The notes under the pieces are model-generated. The model made no database searches. It saw nothing but the letters and a program-made list of their open reading frames with translations, and was not told the origin of the DNA. From Bacteroidota bacterium (GTDB lineage: Bacteria > Bacteroidota > Bacteroidia > Bacteroidales > Bacteroidaceae), in NCBI GenBank assembly GCA_023426145.1, contig JAFABG010000018.1, forward strand, positions 1 through 64,000: a DNA stretch of 64,000 nucleotides, in the 5' to 3' direction. Position numbers and translations under genes: made by a program. Numbering within the stretch: the stretch's first letter is position 1; each line of letters opens with the position of its first letter. Below, one piece after another: positions 1 to 8,662 of the stretch.

Positions 1-290
<290 letters not shown>

Positions 291-364
291 TTCTTTTAGA
301 CTGTTCGGGTTGGATATATACGTTTAGCTATCAAGGATTTACTTTTTAATCATGTCATAACCCT

Positions 365-475
<111 letters not shown>

Positions 476-483
476 TTTTAAGA

Positions 484-525
484 GCCCCGCTAGTCTGTAT
501 TGACTGGCGGGGTTTCTTTGTTTTT
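484..525 (+). terminator. rRNA operon terminator
   Basis: An 11-bp stem (485-495 with 502-512, one G-U pair) is followed by a T-rich run at 513-525. The stem is GC-rich at its base (CCCCGC/GCGGGG). It is placed right after 5S and should end the rRNA transcript. Confidence 0.93.
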
Positions 526-911
526 ACCCCCTCTTGCATGCAACTGTTGGGTCTGCAAGAAATACTAAGCAGCAAGTATGATCCGATACACACCGATCTA
601 AGTGAATCGGGATGTGAAAGTAGGTATGCTTAAAAAGAAATAAAGTAAAGATTACCTGATCTAATTGGGAAGCGAATAACAATCTGTATGTCTTTAATTC
701 TATATAATAATTTACAGTACTTTTCATTTGGTAATATTACTATGCGAAAACCGGAATAAAATTGGTGTAAAAGTCTGTTTTTTTGAGAAGGGAGTTTTTT
801 TCTTTGTATCTTTCTCTTTTTTATCAAATTGATTTTTGTAAATTTGGCGAGAATCCCGTGAAGGTACTTGATTAATATAATACAGTAATAATAATAAATA
901 CTCCTGTTGTT
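526..911. other. Intergenic region between 5S terminator and V-ATPase operon
   Basis: I find no convincing gene in these 386 bp. Open frames on both strands are AT-rich and show no family signature. A Bacteroides-type -7 box TAAATTTG lies at 839-846, about 65 bp before the first ATPase start; no clear -33 TTTG is at the right distance. A small palindrome TTGCATGCAA is at 534-543. The rest appears to be leader or spacer sequence. Confidence 0.6.
839..846 (+). promoter_or_regulatory. Candidate -7 box for the V-ATPase operon
   Basis: TAAATTTG fits the Bacteroides primary-sigma -7 consensus TAnnTTTG. The -33 element is not obvious; the upstream sequence is T-rich. Start of transcription would fall near 853, giving a leader of about 60 nt. 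Confidence 0.4.
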
Positions 912-1502
912 ATGGAAAATAAAATTCAAGAGTTGACCGATAAGATTTATCGTGAAGGCGTTGAAAAAGGAAACGAAGAAGCCCAAAGACTTATCGCGAA
1001 TGCTCAGGAAGAAGCAAAAAAAATTGTTGAAGACGCTCGTAAAGAAGCTGATTCAATAATTGCTGCCTCTCGTAAATCTGCTGAAGAATTGGCAGAAAAT
1101 ACAAAATCAGAGTTAAAACTATTTTCCGGTCAGGCTGTGAACGCTCTCAAATCTGAGGTTGCGACAATGGTGACTGACAAGTTGATAGCTACTTCAGTGA
1201 AGGAGTTTGTGCAAAAGAAGGATGATCTGAATGCATTCATTGTTGCACTGGCATCCAAATGGAGTGTGGACGAACCGATTGTCATCTCTACGGCTGAAGC
1301 TGAATCTTTGAAAAGCTATTTTGCAGCTCATGCAAAGGCGCTGTTGGATAAGGGTGTGACTATCGAACAAGTGAATGGTATCAAGACTCTTTTCACGGTT
1401 TCTCCTGCGGACGGTTCTTATAAAGTGAATTTCGGAGAAGAAGAATTCATGAATTATTTCAAAGCATTCTTGCGTCCTCAGTTAGTAGAAATGCTATTTT
1501 AA
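912..1502 (+). CDS. atpE: V-type ATP synthase subunit E
   Basis: The 196-residue product resembles subunit E of A/V-type ATPases, part of the peripheral stalk that holds the catalytic A3B3 head against the rotor. The N-terminal half (about residues 1-85) is a charged, alanine- and glutamate-rich helix (segments such as EEAQRLIANAQEEAKKIVE) of the kind that forms the E/G stalk coiled coil; the C-terminal half is a small mixed domain. The gene opens an operon of seven genes that continues through K at 8469. No separate subunit G/H gene is found nearby, so the partner of this helix is either encoded elsewhere or replaced. The start ATG is the only sensible one, 11 bp before the next gene's start follows its stop. 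Here atpE means the V-type stalk subunit, not the F-type c subunit. Confidence 0.85.
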   Translation: MENKIQELTDKIYREGVEKGNEEAQRLIANAQEEAKKIVEDARKEADSIIAASRKSAEELAENTKSELKLFSGQAVNALKSEVATMVTDKLIATSVKEFVQKKDDLNAFIVALASKWSVDEPIVISTAEAESLKSYFAAHAKALLDKGVTIEQVNGIKTLFTVSPADGSYKVNFGEEEFMNYFKAFLRPQLVEMLF

Positions 1503-1513
1503 AAGGAGCGACT

Positions 1514-2356
1514 ATGAGTAGTAAATACTATTACTTGGTAGCGGGTTTACCAGAACTTACTTTGGAAGACAGTAAACTGAGCTATACAGTGGCTGATTTT
1601 AAAACGGAAATCTATGGTGGACTGTCTGCTTCTGATCAAAAGCTGATAGACTTGTTTTATCTGAAGTTTGATAATGCGAATGTGTTGAATCTTCTTAAAG
1701 ACAAAGAGGCTGAAATTGATAAACGTGGAAACTACTCTGCAGCAGAACTTATCGAATATATTTCTATTCTAAGAGAAGGTGGAGAAATTAGTGCTAAAGA
1801 ATTTCCTTCATATCTATCTGTTTTTATTTCCAATTACTTGAATGCTCCTGCTGAAAGTGGGATGTTACCGGAAGATCATTTAGCAGCTTTATATTATGAG
1901 TATGCTATGAAATGCGGAAATAAGTTTGTCTCTTCTTGGTTTGAATTCAATTTGAACATTAATAATATTCTTATTGCATTTACAGCTCGTAAATTCAAAT
2001 GGGATATTGCTGCACGTATTGTGGGGAATACTGAAGTTTGTGAGGCTTTGCGTACGTCAAGTGCTCGCGATTTTGGTCTGTCTGGTGAAGTGGATGTCTT
2101 TGAATCGTTGGTGAAAATCAGTGAGACAACTGAATTGGTAGAACGTGAAAAAAAGACGGATGCGTTGCGATGGAATTGGATGGAAGAGGCAATTTTCTTC
2201 GACTATTTTACTGTAGAACGTATTTTCGCTTTCTTGCTGAAGCTTGAAATGATAGAACGTTGGATTTCGTTGGATAAAGAAACAGGTAATCAATTATTCA
2301 GAAGCATCATTGAATCGCTGAAGAATGACGTACAGATTCCCGCAGAGTTTAGATAA
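1514..2356 (+). CDS. DUF2764 family protein of the V-ATPase operon
   Basis: The 280-residue protein begins MSSKYYYLVAGLPEL, typical of the DUF2764 family found between E and A in Bacteroidales, spirochaete and chlamydial V-ATPase operons. It is soluble by inspection: no signal peptide or membrane helix, and a largely alpha-helical, acidic composition. No gene here encodes a recognisable subunit C (the funnel-shaped d/C protein that sits on the K ring), and this protein takes that gene's usual operon position, so a C-like role is a reasonable inference. This is not shown by sequence alone. It lies 11 bp after E and 17 bp before A, so it is surely co-transcribed. Confidence 0.8.
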   Translation: MSSKYYYLVAGLPELTLEDSKLSYTVADFKTEIYGGLSASDQKLIDLFYLKFDNANVLNLLKDKEAEIDKRGNYSAAELIEYISILREGGEISAKEFPSYLSVFISNYLNAPAESGMLPEDHLAALYYEYAMKCGNKFVSSWFEFNLNINNILIAFTARKFKWDIAARIVGNTEVCEALRTSSARDFGLSGEVDVFESLVKISETTELVEREKKTDALRWNWMEEAIFFDYFTVERIFAFLLKLEMIERWISLDKETGNQLFRSIIESLKNDVQIPAEFR

Positions 2357-2373
2357 TAAATTTTAAAAGATAT

Positions 2374-4131
2374 ATGGCAACAAAAGGAACTGTTAGTGGC
2401 GTTATTGCCAACATGGTGACCCTCGTCGTTGATGGACCGGTAGCTCAGAATGAGATTTGTTATATCTCTACCGGTGGCGATAAGTTAATGGCGGAGGTGA
2501 TTAAGGTTGTAGGTTCGCATGTATATGTTCAGGTGTTTGAAAGCACCCGTGGACTGAAAGTGGGTGCTGAAGCTGAATTTACAGGACACATGCTTGAGGT
2601 GACTTTAGGTCCGGGTATGTTATCAAAGAACTACGATGGTCTGCAAAATGACCTCGATAAGATGGATGGCGTTTTCTTGAAGAGAGGACAATACACTTAT
2701 CCGTTGGATAAAGAACGTGTATGGCATTTTGTTCCGATGGTAAGCGTTGGTGATAAGGTTGTTGCTTCCGCATGGCTCGGACAAGTGGATGAAAACTTCC
2801 AACCGTTGAAAATTATGGCTCCTATTACTATGAATGGGACAGCTACTATTAAGTCAATTGTAGCTGAAGGAGATTATAAAATAGAAGATACGATTGCTGT
2901 TTTGACAGACGAAGAAGGAAATGAAATTCCGGTGACAATGATTCAGAAATGGCCTGTGAAAAAGGCTATGACTAATTATAAAGAAAAGCCGCGCCCATTT
3001 AAACTTCTGGAAACAGGTGTACGTGTTATTGATACATTAAACCCTATCGTTGAAGGGGGTACAGGATTTATTCCTGGACCGTTCGGTACAGGTAAGACGG
3101 TGCTTCAGCATGCCATTTCTAAACAAGCGGAAGCAGATATCGTTATTATTGCTGCTTGTGGTGAGCGTGCTAACGAGGTTGTGGAAATCTTTACTGAGTT
3201 CCCAGAGCTTGTTGACCCGCATACCGGACGTAAGTTGATGGAACGTACTATCATTATTGCGAATACCTCAAATATGCCTGTCGCTGCGCGTGAAGCATCT
3301 GTGTACACTGCAATGTCATTGGCTGAATATTATCGTTCTATGGGATTGAAAGTCCTGTTGATGGCTGACTCTACTTCTCGTTGGGCTCAAGCATTGCGCG
3401 AGATGTCTAACCGTATGGAAGAATTGCCTGGACCTGATGCATTCCCGATGGATATTTCTGCGATTATTTCTAACTTCTACGGTCGTGCAGGTTATGTGAA
3501 ACTTGGAAACGATGAAACAGGTTCTATTACTTTTATCGGTACTGTATCTCCAGCCGGTGGTAACTTGAAGGAACCTGTAACAGAGAACACGAAGAAGGTA
3601 GCTCGCTGTTTCTATGCTTTGGAACAAGACCGTGCCGACAAGAAACGTTATCCGGCTGTAAACCCAATTGACTCTTATTCCAAATATATAGAATATCCGG
3701 AATTCGAAAAATACATCAATGAGCATATTAATGACGAATGGATCGGTAAAGTGAATGAGCTTAAAACTCGTTTGCAGCGTGGTAAAGAGATTGCCGAGCA
3801 AATTAATATTTTGGGTGATGACGGTGTACCAGTAGAATACCATGTTATTTTCTGGAAATCAGAATTGATTGACTTTGTTATTTTGCAGCAGGATGCTTTT
3901 GATGAAGTGGACTCAGTGACCCCTATGGAACGCCAAGAGGCTATTCTGAATATGATTATTGACATCTGTCATACAGAATTTGAATTTGACAACTTTAATG
4001 AAGTAATGGATTACTTTAAAAAGATGATCAACGTATGCAAACAGATGAACTACTCGAAGTTCAAGTCTGAACAATATGATGGATTCCAACAGCAATTAAA
4101 AGAACTTATTGCCGAAAGAAGCGTTAAATAG
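2374..4131 (+). CDS. atpA: V-type ATP synthase catalytic subunit A
   Basis: The 585-residue product is the catalytic, nucleotide-hydrolysing subunit of the A/V-type head. The P-loop GPFGTGKT is at residues 235-242, with Lys241 as the phosphate-binding lysine. The GERANEVVEIFTEFPEL segment carries the general base glutamate, and LLMADSTSRWAQALRE is the Walker B/switch region. The non-homologous insert between the N-terminal barrel and the nucleotide domain, which distinguishes A from B, is present (about residues 110-205). Length is normal for the family. It follows DUF2764 by 17 bp and precedes B by 33 bp. The gene symbol follows V-type usage. Confidence 0.97.
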   Translation: MATKGTVSGVIANMVTLVVDGPVAQNEICYISTGGDKLMAEVIKVVGSHVYVQVFESTRGLKVGAEAEFTGHMLEVTLGPGMLSKNYDGLQNDLDKMDGVFLKRGQYTYPLDKERVWHFVPMVSVGDKVVASAWLGQVDENFQPLKIMAPITMNGTATIKSIVAEGDYKIEDTIAVLTDEEGNEIPVTMIQKWPVKKAMTNYKEKPRPFKLLETGVRVIDTLNPIVEGGTGFIPGPFGTGKTVLQHAISKQAEADIVIIAACGERANEVVEIFTEFPELVDPHTGRKLMERTIIIANTSNMPVAAREASVYTAMSLAEYYRSMGLKVLLMADSTSRWAQALREMSNRMEELPGPDAFPMDISAIISNFYGRAGYVKLGNDETGSITFIGTVSPAGGNLKEPVTENTKKVARCFYALEQDRADKKRYPAVNPIDSYSKYIEYPEFEKYINEHINDEWIGKVNELKTRLQRGKEIAEQINILGDDGVPVEYHVIFWKSELIDFVILQQDAFDEVDSVTPMERQEAILNMIIDICHTEFEFDNFNEVMDYFKKMINVCKQMNYSKFKSEQYDGFQQQLKELIAERSVK

Positions 4132-4164
4132 TAAATTGTAAATAGCTAAATTGTAAATATATAG

Positions 4165-5490
4165 ATGGCAACAAAAGCTTTTCAAAAGATATATACCAAG
4201 ATTACTCAGATTACTAAGGCTACTTGTTCGCTAAAAGCAACAGGAGTTGGGTATGATGAGCTTGCCACTGTGAACGGAAAATTGGCACAGGTGGTTAAGA
4301 TTGCCGGTGATGATGTCACTTTACAGGTATTTGAAGGTACAGAAGGTATTCCTACTAACGCTGAAGTAGTGTTCCTTGGTAAATCACCTACATTGAAAGT
4401 GAGTGAGCAATTGGCAGGTCGTTTTTTCAATGCTTTCGGTGATCCGATCGATGGTGGTCCGGAAATTGAAGGACAAGAAGTGGAAATCGGTGGACCATCC
4501 GTAAATCCGGTACGTCGTAAACAGCCTTCTGAGCTGATTGCAACAGGTATTGCTGGTATCGACTTAAATAATACGTTGGTTTCGGGACAGAAGATCCCAT
4601 TCTTTGCTGACCCCGATCAACCTTTCAATCAGGTTATGGCAAACGTAGCTTTACGTGCTGAAACTGATAAAATTATTCTGGGAGGTATGGGTATGACAAA
4701 CGATGACTACCTTTATTTCAAAAATGTATTCTCCAATGCAGGTGCTCTTGACCGTATTGTGAGCTTCATGAATACAACAGAAAATCCTCCTGTAGAACGT
4801 TTGTTGATTCCGGATATGGCATTGACAGCTGCTGAATATTTTGCAGTAAACAACAATGAAAAAGTACTGGTTCTGCTAACTGATATGACTAGTTACGCTG
4901 ATGCTTTGGCTATTGTGTCTAACCGTATGGATCAGATTCCTTCTAAGGATTCTATGCCGGGTTCGCTTTACTCGGATTTGGCTAAGATCTACGAAAAGGC
5001 AGTACAATTCCCTTCTGGTGGTTCTATCACTATTATTGCAGTGACCACTCTATCTGGAGGAGATATTACACATGCTGTACCTGATAATACAGGTTATATT
5101 ACTGAAGGACAGTTGTTCTTACGTCGTGATAGTGACATTGGTAAGGTTATTGTTGACCCATTCCGTTCTTTATCTCGTTTGAAACAGTTAGTTACAGGTA
5201 AGAAGACACGTAAGGATCATCCTCAGGTGATGAATGCTGCCGTACGTCTATATGCCGATGCTGCTAATGCCAAAACTAAGATGGAAAACGGATTCGATTT
5301 GACCAACTATGACGAACGTACTTTGGCTTTCGCGAAGGATTATTCAAACCAACTGTTGGCTATTGATGTCAATCTTGATACTACTGAAATGTTAGATGTA
5401 GCGTGGGGATTGTTTGGCGAATACTTCCGTCCAGAAGAAGTGAATATAAAGAAAGAACTCGTTGACCAATACTGGCCAAAAGGTGAATAA
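4165..5490 (+). CDS. atpB: V-type ATP synthase subunit B
   Basis: The 441-residue protein is the non-catalytic regulatory partner of subunit A in the hexameric head. In place of a P-loop it has a degenerate segment (IPFFADPDQPFNQV), as expected for B. The family segments TDMTSYADALAIVSNRMDQIP and PGSLYSDLAKIYEKA are clear, and DPFRSLSRL near residue 335 carries the arginine thought to reach into the A active site. The preceding 33-bp gap contains a tandem duplicate of TAAATTGTAAATA. Length and order fit the operon. Confidence 0.96.
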   Translation: MATKAFQKIYTKITQITKATCSLKATGVGYDELATVNGKLAQVVKIAGDDVTLQVFEGTEGIPTNAEVVFLGKSPTLKVSEQLAGRFFNAFGDPIDGGPEIEGQEVEIGGPSVNPVRRKQPSELIATGIAGIDLNNTLVSGQKIPFFADPDQPFNQVMANVALRAETDKIILGGMGMTNDDYLYFKNVFSNAGALDRIVSFMNTTENPPVERLLIPDMALTAAEYFAVNNNEKVLVLLTDMTSYADALAIVSNRMDQIPSKDSMPGSLYSDLAKIYEKAVQFPSGGSITIIAVTTLSGGDITHAVPDNTGYITEGQLFLRRDSDIGKVIVDPFRSLSRLKQLVTGKKTRKDHPQVMNAAVRLYADAANAKTKMENGFDLTNYDERTLAFAKDYSNQLLAIDVNLDTTEMLDVAWGLFGEYFRPEEVNIKKELVDQYWPKGE

Positions 5491-5532
5491 TTAGCAACTA
5501 GTAATTGATAACTAATAAGTAGTAAAAACAAC

Positions 5533-6138
5533 GTGGCTATAAAGTTTCAATATAACAAAACCTCTCTTCAGCAACTCGAAAAGCAACTGAAAGTCCGGGT
5601 GCGCACACTTCCTATCATTAAGAATAAGGAAAGCGCTCTTCGTATGGAAGTGAAACGTTGCAAAACGGAAGCTGCTAGTTTAGAGGATAGGCTAGAACAA
5701 CAAATTCAAGCCTATGAAGCCATGTTCGCCCTTTGGAATGAGTTTGACGCTTCATTGATAAAGGTGAATGATGTTCATCTTGGCGTGAAAAAAATTGCTG
5801 GTGTACGTGTACCGTTACTCGAAAATATCGATTTTGAGATTCGTCCGTACAGTATGTTTAACGCTCCTAAGTGGTATGCCGATGGTATTCATCTGCTCGA
5901 GGAACTTGCTCATACAGCAATTGAACGTGAGTTTATGCTCGCCAAGTTGAATTTGCTAGAACATGCGAGGAAAAAGACCACTCAAAAAGTTAATCTTTTT
6001 GAGAAGGTACAGATACCAGGCTATCAAGATGCATTGCGAAAGATTAAGCGGTTTATGGAAGATGAAGAAAACTTGTCGAAATCGTCGCAAAAGATCATGA
6101 AGTCTCATCAAGAAAAAAGGAAGGAGGAAGAGGCATGA
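5533..6138 (+). CDS. atpD: V-type ATP synthase subunit D
   Basis: The 201-residue protein starts at a GTG (MAIKFQYNKTSLQQL). It is subunit D, the central-stalk rotor shaft: two long charged helices, N-terminal residues about 1-75 and C-terminal about 120-201, flank a short central hairpin. The start is fixed by the family's N-terminal KTSLQQLEKQLKV pattern and the lack of an earlier ATG. Its end overlaps the start of subunit I by 4 bp (ATGA), implying translational coupling. Subunit F, which usually binds D in the rotor, is not found in this operon. Confidence 0.93.
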   Translation: MAIKFQYNKTSLQQLEKQLKVRVRTLPIIKNKESALRMEVKRCKTEAASLEDRLEQQIQAYEAMFALWNEFDASLIKVNDVHLGVKKIAGVRVPLLENIDFEIRPYSMFNAPKWYADGIHLLEELAHTAIEREFMLAKLNLLEHARKKTTQKVNLFEKVQIPGYQDALRKIKRFMEDEENLSKSSQKIMKSHQEKRKEEEA

Positions 6139-7958
6139 TTACAAAAATGAAGAAACTCACATTCCTGGTTTATCATAAGGAATATGAAGGATTTTTGAAC
6201 AGCCTGCGCGAACTTGGTGTGGTTCACATTGTGGAGAAGCAGCAAGGTGTTGCTGATAATCCAGAATTGCAAGATAATATGCGCCTTTCCAACCGTTTAA
6301 CGGCTACTTTGAAATTGCTTCATAATCAAAAGCATGAAAAGAATGCAGTTGTTGCTACGGATGGAGGTAATGCAGCTCGTGGTTTACAAGTGTTAGACGA
6401 AGTAGATGCTTTACAAACTGAACACGGTCGATTGTCTCAGCAATTGCAAAGCTACGAAAAGGAAAAAGAAGCTTTGCAGGCGTGGGGCAACTTTGATCCC
6501 GAAAATGTAAGTAGATTGAAGGATGCTGGCTATGTGGTTGGTTTCTATAGCTGTTCAGAAGGTAACTATCAAGAAGAATGGGAAACAGAATATAATGCGA
6601 TGATTATCAACCGCATTTCTTCCAAAGTGTTCTTTGTGACGGTGACTAAAGCGGGACAAGAAATCGATTTAGATGTGGAGCAAGCAAAGCTTCCTGCTTA
6701 TTCGTTGGCCCATCTTGAAACCTTGTATAACACCGTTCAACAAGCGATTGATGGCAATGAGAAGAAACTTGTAGCGCTTTCAGAAACAGAGATTCCTTCT
6801 TTGAAGGTTGCTTTGAAAGAATTGCTAGGACAAATTGAATTCTCTAAAGTCGTATTGAGCACTGAACAGGCAGCAGATGATAAATTGATGCTAATTGAAG
6901 GATGGGCTCCTGCTTCTAACAAGGCAGAGATAGAAGCTTATTTGAATGAGGTGGATGTTTACTATGAGATTGCTGATCCAATGCCGGGTGATAATGTTCC
7001 TATTCGATTGAATAATAAGGGATTTTTTGCTTGGTTTGAACCGATCTGTAAGCTGTACATGCTACCGAAATATAATGAATTGGATTTGACACCATTCTTT
7101 GCTCCATTCTTTATGATTTTCTTTGGACTCTGTCTTGGAGATTCAGGATATGGACTATTTCTGTTTATTGGTGCTACGGCCTATCGGTTGATGGGAAAGA
7201 AGGTGACTTCTTCAATGAAATCGATTATTTCGTTGATACAGGTTTTGTCTGTTTCCACTTTCTTTTGTGGCTTACTGACTGGAACATTCTTTGGTGCGAA
7301 TATCTATGATTTGGATTGGCCTATTGTACAGCGTCTGAAAAATGCAGTCTTGATGGACAACAACGATATGTTCCAGTTGTCACTGATTTTAGGAGCCATT
7401 CAGATTTTGTTTGGTATGGTGCTTAAAGCGGTGAATCAAGCGATTCAATTTGGCTTAAAATACGCAATAGCAACAATAGGATGGATCATTCTGCTCGTGT
7501 CAATGGGAGTTTCGGCTTTGTTGCCGAATGTGATGCCAATGGGTGGTACAGTACATTTGGTTATTCTCGGTATCTCTGCTGTGATGATATTCCTCTTCAA
7601 TAGTCCGGGAAAGAACATATTCTTGAATATCGGACTTGGGCTGTGGGATTCATATAATATGGCTACCGGTTTGCTAGGAGATGTTTTGTCCTACGTTCGT
7701 CTGTTTGCCTTAGGACTTTCCGGAGGTATTTTGGCGGGAGTGTTCAATAGTCTAGCAGTAGGAATGAGCCCTGATAATGTGATTGCAGGTCCAATCGTAA
7801 TGGTATTGATCTTTGTCATTGGGCATTCAATCAATATTTTCATGAATGTACTTGGTGCAATGGTTCACCCGATGCGTCTGACCTTCGTCGAGTTCTTTAA
7901 GAACTCCGGTTATGAGGGAGGCGGAAAGGAATATAAGCCTTTTAGAAATTTAGAATAA
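6135..7958 (+). CDS. atpI: V-type ATP synthase membrane subunit I (a subunit)
   Basis: The 607-residue protein is the stator membrane subunit that forms the ion half-channels against the K ring. Residues 1 to about 300 form the cytoplasmic stalk-binding domain with coiled-coil segments (for example the LSQQLQSYEKEKEAL region). From about 320 onward come at least seven hydrophobic helices. The segment LLGDVLSYVRLFALGLSGG near residue 520 contains the conserved arginine (SYVRLFALG) that faces the K-ring carboxylate. Start codon ATG overlaps the D stop by 4 bp. Confidence 0.95.
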   Translation: MITKMKKLTFLVYHKEYEGFLNSLRELGVVHIVEKQQGVADNPELQDNMRLSNRLTATLKLLHNQKHEKNAVVATDGGNAARGLQVLDEVDALQTEHGRLSQQLQSYEKEKEALQAWGNFDPENVSRLKDAGYVVGFYSCSEGNYQEEWETEYNAMIINRISSKVFFVTVTKAGQEIDLDVEQAKLPAYSLAHLETLYNTVQQAIDGNEKKLVALSETEIPSLKVALKELLGQIEFSKVVLSTEQAADDKLMLIEGWAPASNKAEIEAYLNEVDVYYEIADPMPGDNVPIRLNNKGFFAWFEPICKLYMLPKYNELDLTPFFAPFFMIFFGLCLGDSGYGLFLFIGATAYRLMGKKVTSSMKSIISLIQVLSVSTFFCGLLTGTFFGANIYDLDWPIVQRLKNAVLMDNNDMFQLSLILGAIQILFGMVLKAVNQAIQFGLKYAIATIGWIILLVSMGVSALLPNVMPMGGTVHLVILGISAVMIFLFNSPGKNIFLNIGLGLWDSYNMATGLLGDVLSYVRLFALGLSGGILAGVFNSLAVGMSPDNVIAGPIVMVLIFVIGHSINIFMNVLGAMVHPMRLTFVEFFKNSGYEGGGKEYKPFRNLE

Positions 7959-8007
7959 ACGTTGAGAATAAAAACTAAGAATTAAACAATAAAAATAGAA
8001 TAAGATT

Positions 8008-8469
8008 ATGGAAATGAATTTGTTTATCGCCTACATTGGTGTAGCAGTTATGGTTGGTTTGTCAGGCATTGGTAGTGCTTTCGGAGTAACTATTGCAGGT
8101 AATGCTGCTATCGGTGCATTGAAAAAAAATGATAGTGCATTTGGTAACTTCCTAGTATTAACAGCACTTCCAGGAACACAGGGATTGTATGGTTTTGCCG
8201 GTTATTTTATGTTCCAAACGATTTTCGGTATCCTTACTCCACAAATTACAGCTATTCAGGCTTCAGCTGTTCTTGGTGCTGGTATTGCATTAGGTTTGGT
8301 GGCTTTGTTCTCAGCTATCCGTCAAGGACAAGTTTGTGCAAACGGTATTGCAGCTATTGGTCAGGGACACAACGTTTTTAGTAATACTTTGATTCTTGCT
8401 GTATTCCCTGAGCTTTACGCTATCGTTGCTTTGGCTGCTACTTTCTTAATTGGTAGTGCCCTTGCCTAA
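8008..8469 (+). CDS. atpK: V-type ATP synthase proteolipid subunit K
   Basis: The 153-residue protein has four hydrophobic helices, the doubled hairpin typical of V-type rotor-ring proteolipids. The ion carboxylate is Glu135 in FPELYA. Thr57-Gln58 in PGTQGLYGF and Gln106 in IRQGQ sit where the Enterococcus hirae NtpK sodium ligands Thr64, Gln65 and Gln110 are; the 29-residue distance from Gln106 to Glu135 equals that between Gln110 and Glu139 in NtpK. This suggests Na+ coupling, but must be checked by alignment. The gene ends the operon; a strong terminator follows within 30 bp. Confidence 0.95.
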   Translation: MEMNLFIAYIGVAVMVGLSGIGSAFGVTIAGNAAIGALKKNDSAFGNFLVLTALPGTQGLYGFAGYFMFQTIFGILTPQITAIQASAVLGAGIALGLVALFSAIRQGQVCANGIAAIGQGHNVFSNTLILAVFPELYAIVALAATFLIGSALA

Positions 8470-8496
8470 CCGACGATTTTTCTATTAAAAACATTC

Positions 8497-8542
8497 TATC
8501 CCCTTGCAGATGCAGTTGCGCATTTGCAAGGGGATACTTTTT
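8497..8542 (+). terminator. V-ATPase operon terminator
   Basis: A 17-bp stem (8497-8513 with 8520-8536, one G-U pair) with a 6-nt loop is followed by CTTTTTC. It lies 28 bp after the atpK stop and rules out a coding start for the next gene inside it. Confidence 0.92.
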
Positions 8543-8599
8543 CTGGAATTTAGCATTTATTCTTTCTTTAGGCCTATTTATATTTTTAGCATAAAGTGT

Positions 8600-8628
8600 T
8601 ATTTTTCAAAGAATAATGCGTATTTTTG
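8600..8628 (+). promoter_or_regulatory. Candidate promoter for the glycogen genes
   Basis: TATTTTTG at 8621-8628 fits the -7 consensus TAnnTTTG; the -33 region is T-rich but lacks an exact TTTG. Transcription would begin near 8635, about 28 nt before the ATG at 8663, which supports that start. Confidence 0.5.
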
Positions 8629-8662
8629 CATACACATACTAAAAAGAGTTTTAATATATTAT

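Noticed and set aside
630..986. 118-codon minus-strand frame before the V-ATPase operon
   Set aside because: It overlaps the promoter and the start of subunit E, is AT-rich and shows no family features.
8504..8662. N-terminal extension of glycogen synthase
   Set aside because: It would begin inside the ATPase terminator and span the promoter; the family N-terminus begins at 8663.
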